A stretch of DNA of 14,318 nt from JANQUM01 sp047630355 (lineage in GTDB: Bacteria; Bacteroidota; Bacteroidia; Cytophagales; Spirosomataceae). The notes beneath the pieces are model-generated. The model saw nothing but the letters and a program-made list of their open reading frames with translations, had not been told where the DNA came from and made no database searches. The stretch is taken from the NCBI GenBank assembly GCA_047630355.1, contig JBLHXN010000085.1, positions 1 through 14,318 on the forward strand. Reading direction: 5' to 3'. Position numbers and translations under genes: made by a program. Below, in pieces: positions 12,883-14,318 of this stretch (position 1 is the first letter of the stretch; each line of letters opens with the position of its first letter).

Positions 12883-14076
12883 TTACAAATACTTCATGTA
12901 CGTTTCCAAATCTTTATCACCCCGCCCTGAAAGTCCGATCAAAATGGTTTCGTTTGGTTGGGCGTTCAGGTAATCCAATACTGCTAATGCGTGGGAAGAT
13001 TCAATTGCAGGAATAATGCCTTCTAATTTAGAAAGTTGCATTCCTGCCTGAATAGACTCATCATCAGTAATGGCATAAAATTCAGCTCTTTTTGAGGTAA
13101 ATAAATGAGCGTGCAACGGTCCGATTCCTGGATAATCCAGTCCGGCAGAAATAGAATGCGGTTCAACTACTTGTCCGTCATCAGTTTGCATTAACAGGCT
13201 TTTACTTCCGTGTAAAACGCCCGGTTTGCCCAAAAATGTCGTTGCGGCAGATTTGTCAGTTTTTATTCCGTGTCCGGCGGCTTCGGCGGCAATAATTCGC
13301 ACCGAAGGTTCGTCTAAATAGTGAAAGTACGTTCCGGCAGCATTTGAACCTCCACCTACGCAAGCAATTACGTAATCAGGATTTTCGTTACCTGTTTTCT
13401 CAAATAATTGCTTCCGAGATTCTTCCGAAATAACCGACTGAAAACGTGCGACCATATCAGGGTAAGGGTGTGGTCCTACTACGCTTCCAATAATATAATG
13501 TGTATCAACCGGGTTATTTATCCAATGCCGCATGGCCTCGTTGGTGGCATCTTTAAGCGTTTTTGAGCCACTCATTGCCGGACGAACTTCCGCTCCGAGC
13601 ATTTTCATGCGGGCTACGTTTGGAGCCTGACGTTTAATGTCAATTTCGCCCATGTAAACAATACATTCAATTCCCATCAAAGCACAGACCGTGGCAGTAG
13701 CAACGCCATGTTGCCCAGCTCCGGTTTCGGCTACAATTTTATGCTTTCCCAAACGCTTTGCCAATAAAATTTGACCAATGGTGTTGTTCACTTTGTGAGC
13801 ACCGGTATGGCATAAGTCTTCACGCTTTAGATAAATGGTCGTATTGTATTTCTCAGAAAGTCGCTCAGCTAAGTACAGTGGCGTTGGGCGACCAACGAAA
13901 TCACGCAAAAGGTGATGAAATTCACGCTGAAATTCATCATCGTAAATAATATCGAGGTAATTCTGACGCAATTCTTCAATATTGGGGTACAACATTTCGG
14001 GGATATACGCTCCTCCGAAATCGCCGTAATAGCCTTTTTCACTAACGGCAAAGGCAGAATTATTAGTTTTAGTCAT
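12883..14076 (-). CDS. trpB: Tryptophan synthase beta chain
   Basis: TrpB condenses indole with L-serine to give L-tryptophan, using pyridoxal phosphate, in complex with TrpA. The protein is 397 residues, the normal length for the TrpB1 type. Key features are GDFGGAYIPEML at about 18-29, RPTPLYLAERLS, REDLCHTGAHKVNNTIGQ with the PLP-binding Lys at residue 95, ETGAGQHGVATA with the catalytic Glu at 117, and the phosphate-binding GGGSNAAG at 241-248. HSISAGLDYPGIGP and a final LIGLSGRGDKDLETYMKY, with the Ser that contacts the PLP ring nitrogen, complete the set. The ATG at 14076 gives the usual short N-terminal arm. It is the first gene of the cluster trpB - Dabb - trpA. No other trp genes are in view. 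A short palindromic element (14103-14126) lies just upstream. Confidence 0.5.
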   Translation of the reverse strand: MTKTNNSAFAVSEKGYYGDFGGAYIPEMLYPNIEELRQNYLDIIYDDEFQREFHHLLRDFVGRPTPLYLAERLSEKYNTTIYLKREDLCHTGAHKVNNTIGQILLAKRLGKHKIVAETGAGQHGVATATVCALMGIECIVYMGEIDIKRQAPNVARMKMLGAEVRPAMSGSKTLKDATNEAMRHWINNPVDTHYIIGSVVGPHPYPDMVARFQSVISEESRKQLFEKTGNENPDYVIACVGGGSNAAGTYFHYLDEPSVRIIAAEAAGHGIKTDKSAATTFLGKPGVLHGSKSLLMQTDDGQVVEPHSISAGLDYPGIGPLHAHLFTSKRAEFYAITDDESIQAGMQLSKLEGIIPAIESSHALAVLDYLNAQPNETILIGLSGRGDKDLETYMKYL

Positions 14077-14102
14077 TTTCGTTTAGGATTTAGATCAATA
14101 GG

Positions 14103-14126
14103 AGTTAGTTCCGAAGCTATCAGAAT
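14103..14126 (-). repeat. Short palindromic element, copy 2 (upstream of trpB)
   Basis: Read on the minus strand this is ATTCTGATAGCTTCGGAACT followed by AACT. It matches the element at 3816-3840 apart from a few substitutions and one missing base. The core palindrome is imperfect here. It lies 27 bases upstream of the trpB start. Confidence 0.5.
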
Positions 14127-14174
14127 GGATTTCAAGTCCTCTAAGTACTATTTAAACAGGATGCAATTTAATAC

Positions 14175-14201
14175 AAAAGGCTACACGATGTGCAGCCTTT
14201 T
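14175..14201. terminator. Hairpin terminator upstream of trpB
   Basis: AAAAGGCT (14175-14182) pairs with AGCCTTTT (14194-14201). Inside a single A/C mismatch, CAC pairs with GTG around the loop GAT. On the minus strand the stem is followed by TTTTGTATT, and it starts 27 bases after a TGA stop at 14228, so it most likely ends the partial minus-strand gene at the window edge. Confidence 0.5.
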
Positions 14202-14227
14202 AGTTTGAAAATGATTGAATTTGAAGA

Positions 14228-14318
14228 TCATATTTTACGTCTCCTGATTTTTTTAGTTGTGACAGTCGTAAAATATCCGATGAAATCTTCCATCCGACTT
14301 TCAAGTAGCTTTAACAAA
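14228..14318 (-). CDS. Possible C-terminal end of a gene cut by the window edge
   Basis: On the minus strand an open frame enters at 14317 and ends at TGA 14230-14228, reading ESRMEDFIGYFTTVTTKKIR and then RRKI. The tail is amphipathic and then strongly basic. The stop lies just before the hairpin at 14175-14201, which fits a gene end. The piece is too short to identify. A competing plus-strand frame from ATG 14211 (MIEFEDHILRLLIFLVVTVV) is open to the edge and cannot be excluded. Confidence 0.5.
   Translation of the reverse strand, partial: LLKLLESRMEDFIGYFTTVTTKKIRRRKI

Noticed and set aside
14077..14174. A trp leader peptide or attenuator before trpB
   Set aside because: No short frame with clustered Trp codons and no alternative stem set were seen. 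The nearby hairpin fits the end of the upstream minus-strand gene.
1..14318. CRISPR arrays, tRNA or rRNA genes, integrase or transposase genes
   Set aside because: No regularly spaced repeats, no cloverleaf-like or rRNA stretches, and no recombinase motifs were recognised on either strand.

Overview
The window looks like a chromosomal segment from a Bacteroidota bacterium, most likely of the Cytophagales type. The evidence is a roughly 1100-residue SecA with the family's insertions, a short TPR protein typical of that phylum, a Dabb lipoprotein between trpB and trpA, A-rich leaders without Shine-Dalgarno sequences, and several TAnnTTTG/TTTG promoter-like boxes. Species is not determinable from the sequence alone.

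Layout. 37-951 (+) is a decayed gene for a secreted protein with a C-terminal peptidoglycan-binding module. It is broken by at least four frame changes and ends at a strong terminator. 1082-1537 (+) is an exported thioredoxin-fold protein and 1600-2628 (+) is hemE. A bidirectional terminator (2686-2715) separates hemE from the minus-strand pair etfB (3840-4574) and etfA (2754-3716). A small TPR gene (4748-5086, +) diverges from etfB. Just before it is an 18-bp perfect palindrome. A second bidirectional terminator (5109-5147) separates the TPR gene from secA (5168-8470, -).

8471-11593 is an accessory stretch between the core genes secA and trpA. Its secA-proximal part holds an apparent secA leader: a promoter-like box, an 11-bp inverted repeat, and a hydrophobic 20-codon reading frame whose start lies in the repeat and whose stop overlaps the secA start. 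Next come C7 and C12 tracts and a promoter-like pair ahead of a lipoprotein gene (8960-10176, +). That gene carries a DUF6973-like C-terminal domain and is broken by one frameshift and two in-frame stops. A small membrane-anchored protein of unknown function follows (10345-10758). After it comes a secreted paralogue (10872-11585) that shares the lipoprotein's N-terminal domain but has a different tail.

11594-14076 (-) is a trpB - Dabb lipoprotein - trpA cluster, the last two steps of tryptophan synthesis. The right edge holds a hairpin and what is probably the C-terminal end of another minus-strand gene.

Two places hold the most novel biology. One is the secA leader, which has the layout expected of a secretion-sensing leader peptide; that is a hypothesis. 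The other is the pair of exported proteins with a shared N-terminal domain and swapped C-termini, one of them behind a long poly-C tract. All assignments come from reading the sequence and from remembered family motifs; no database search was run.
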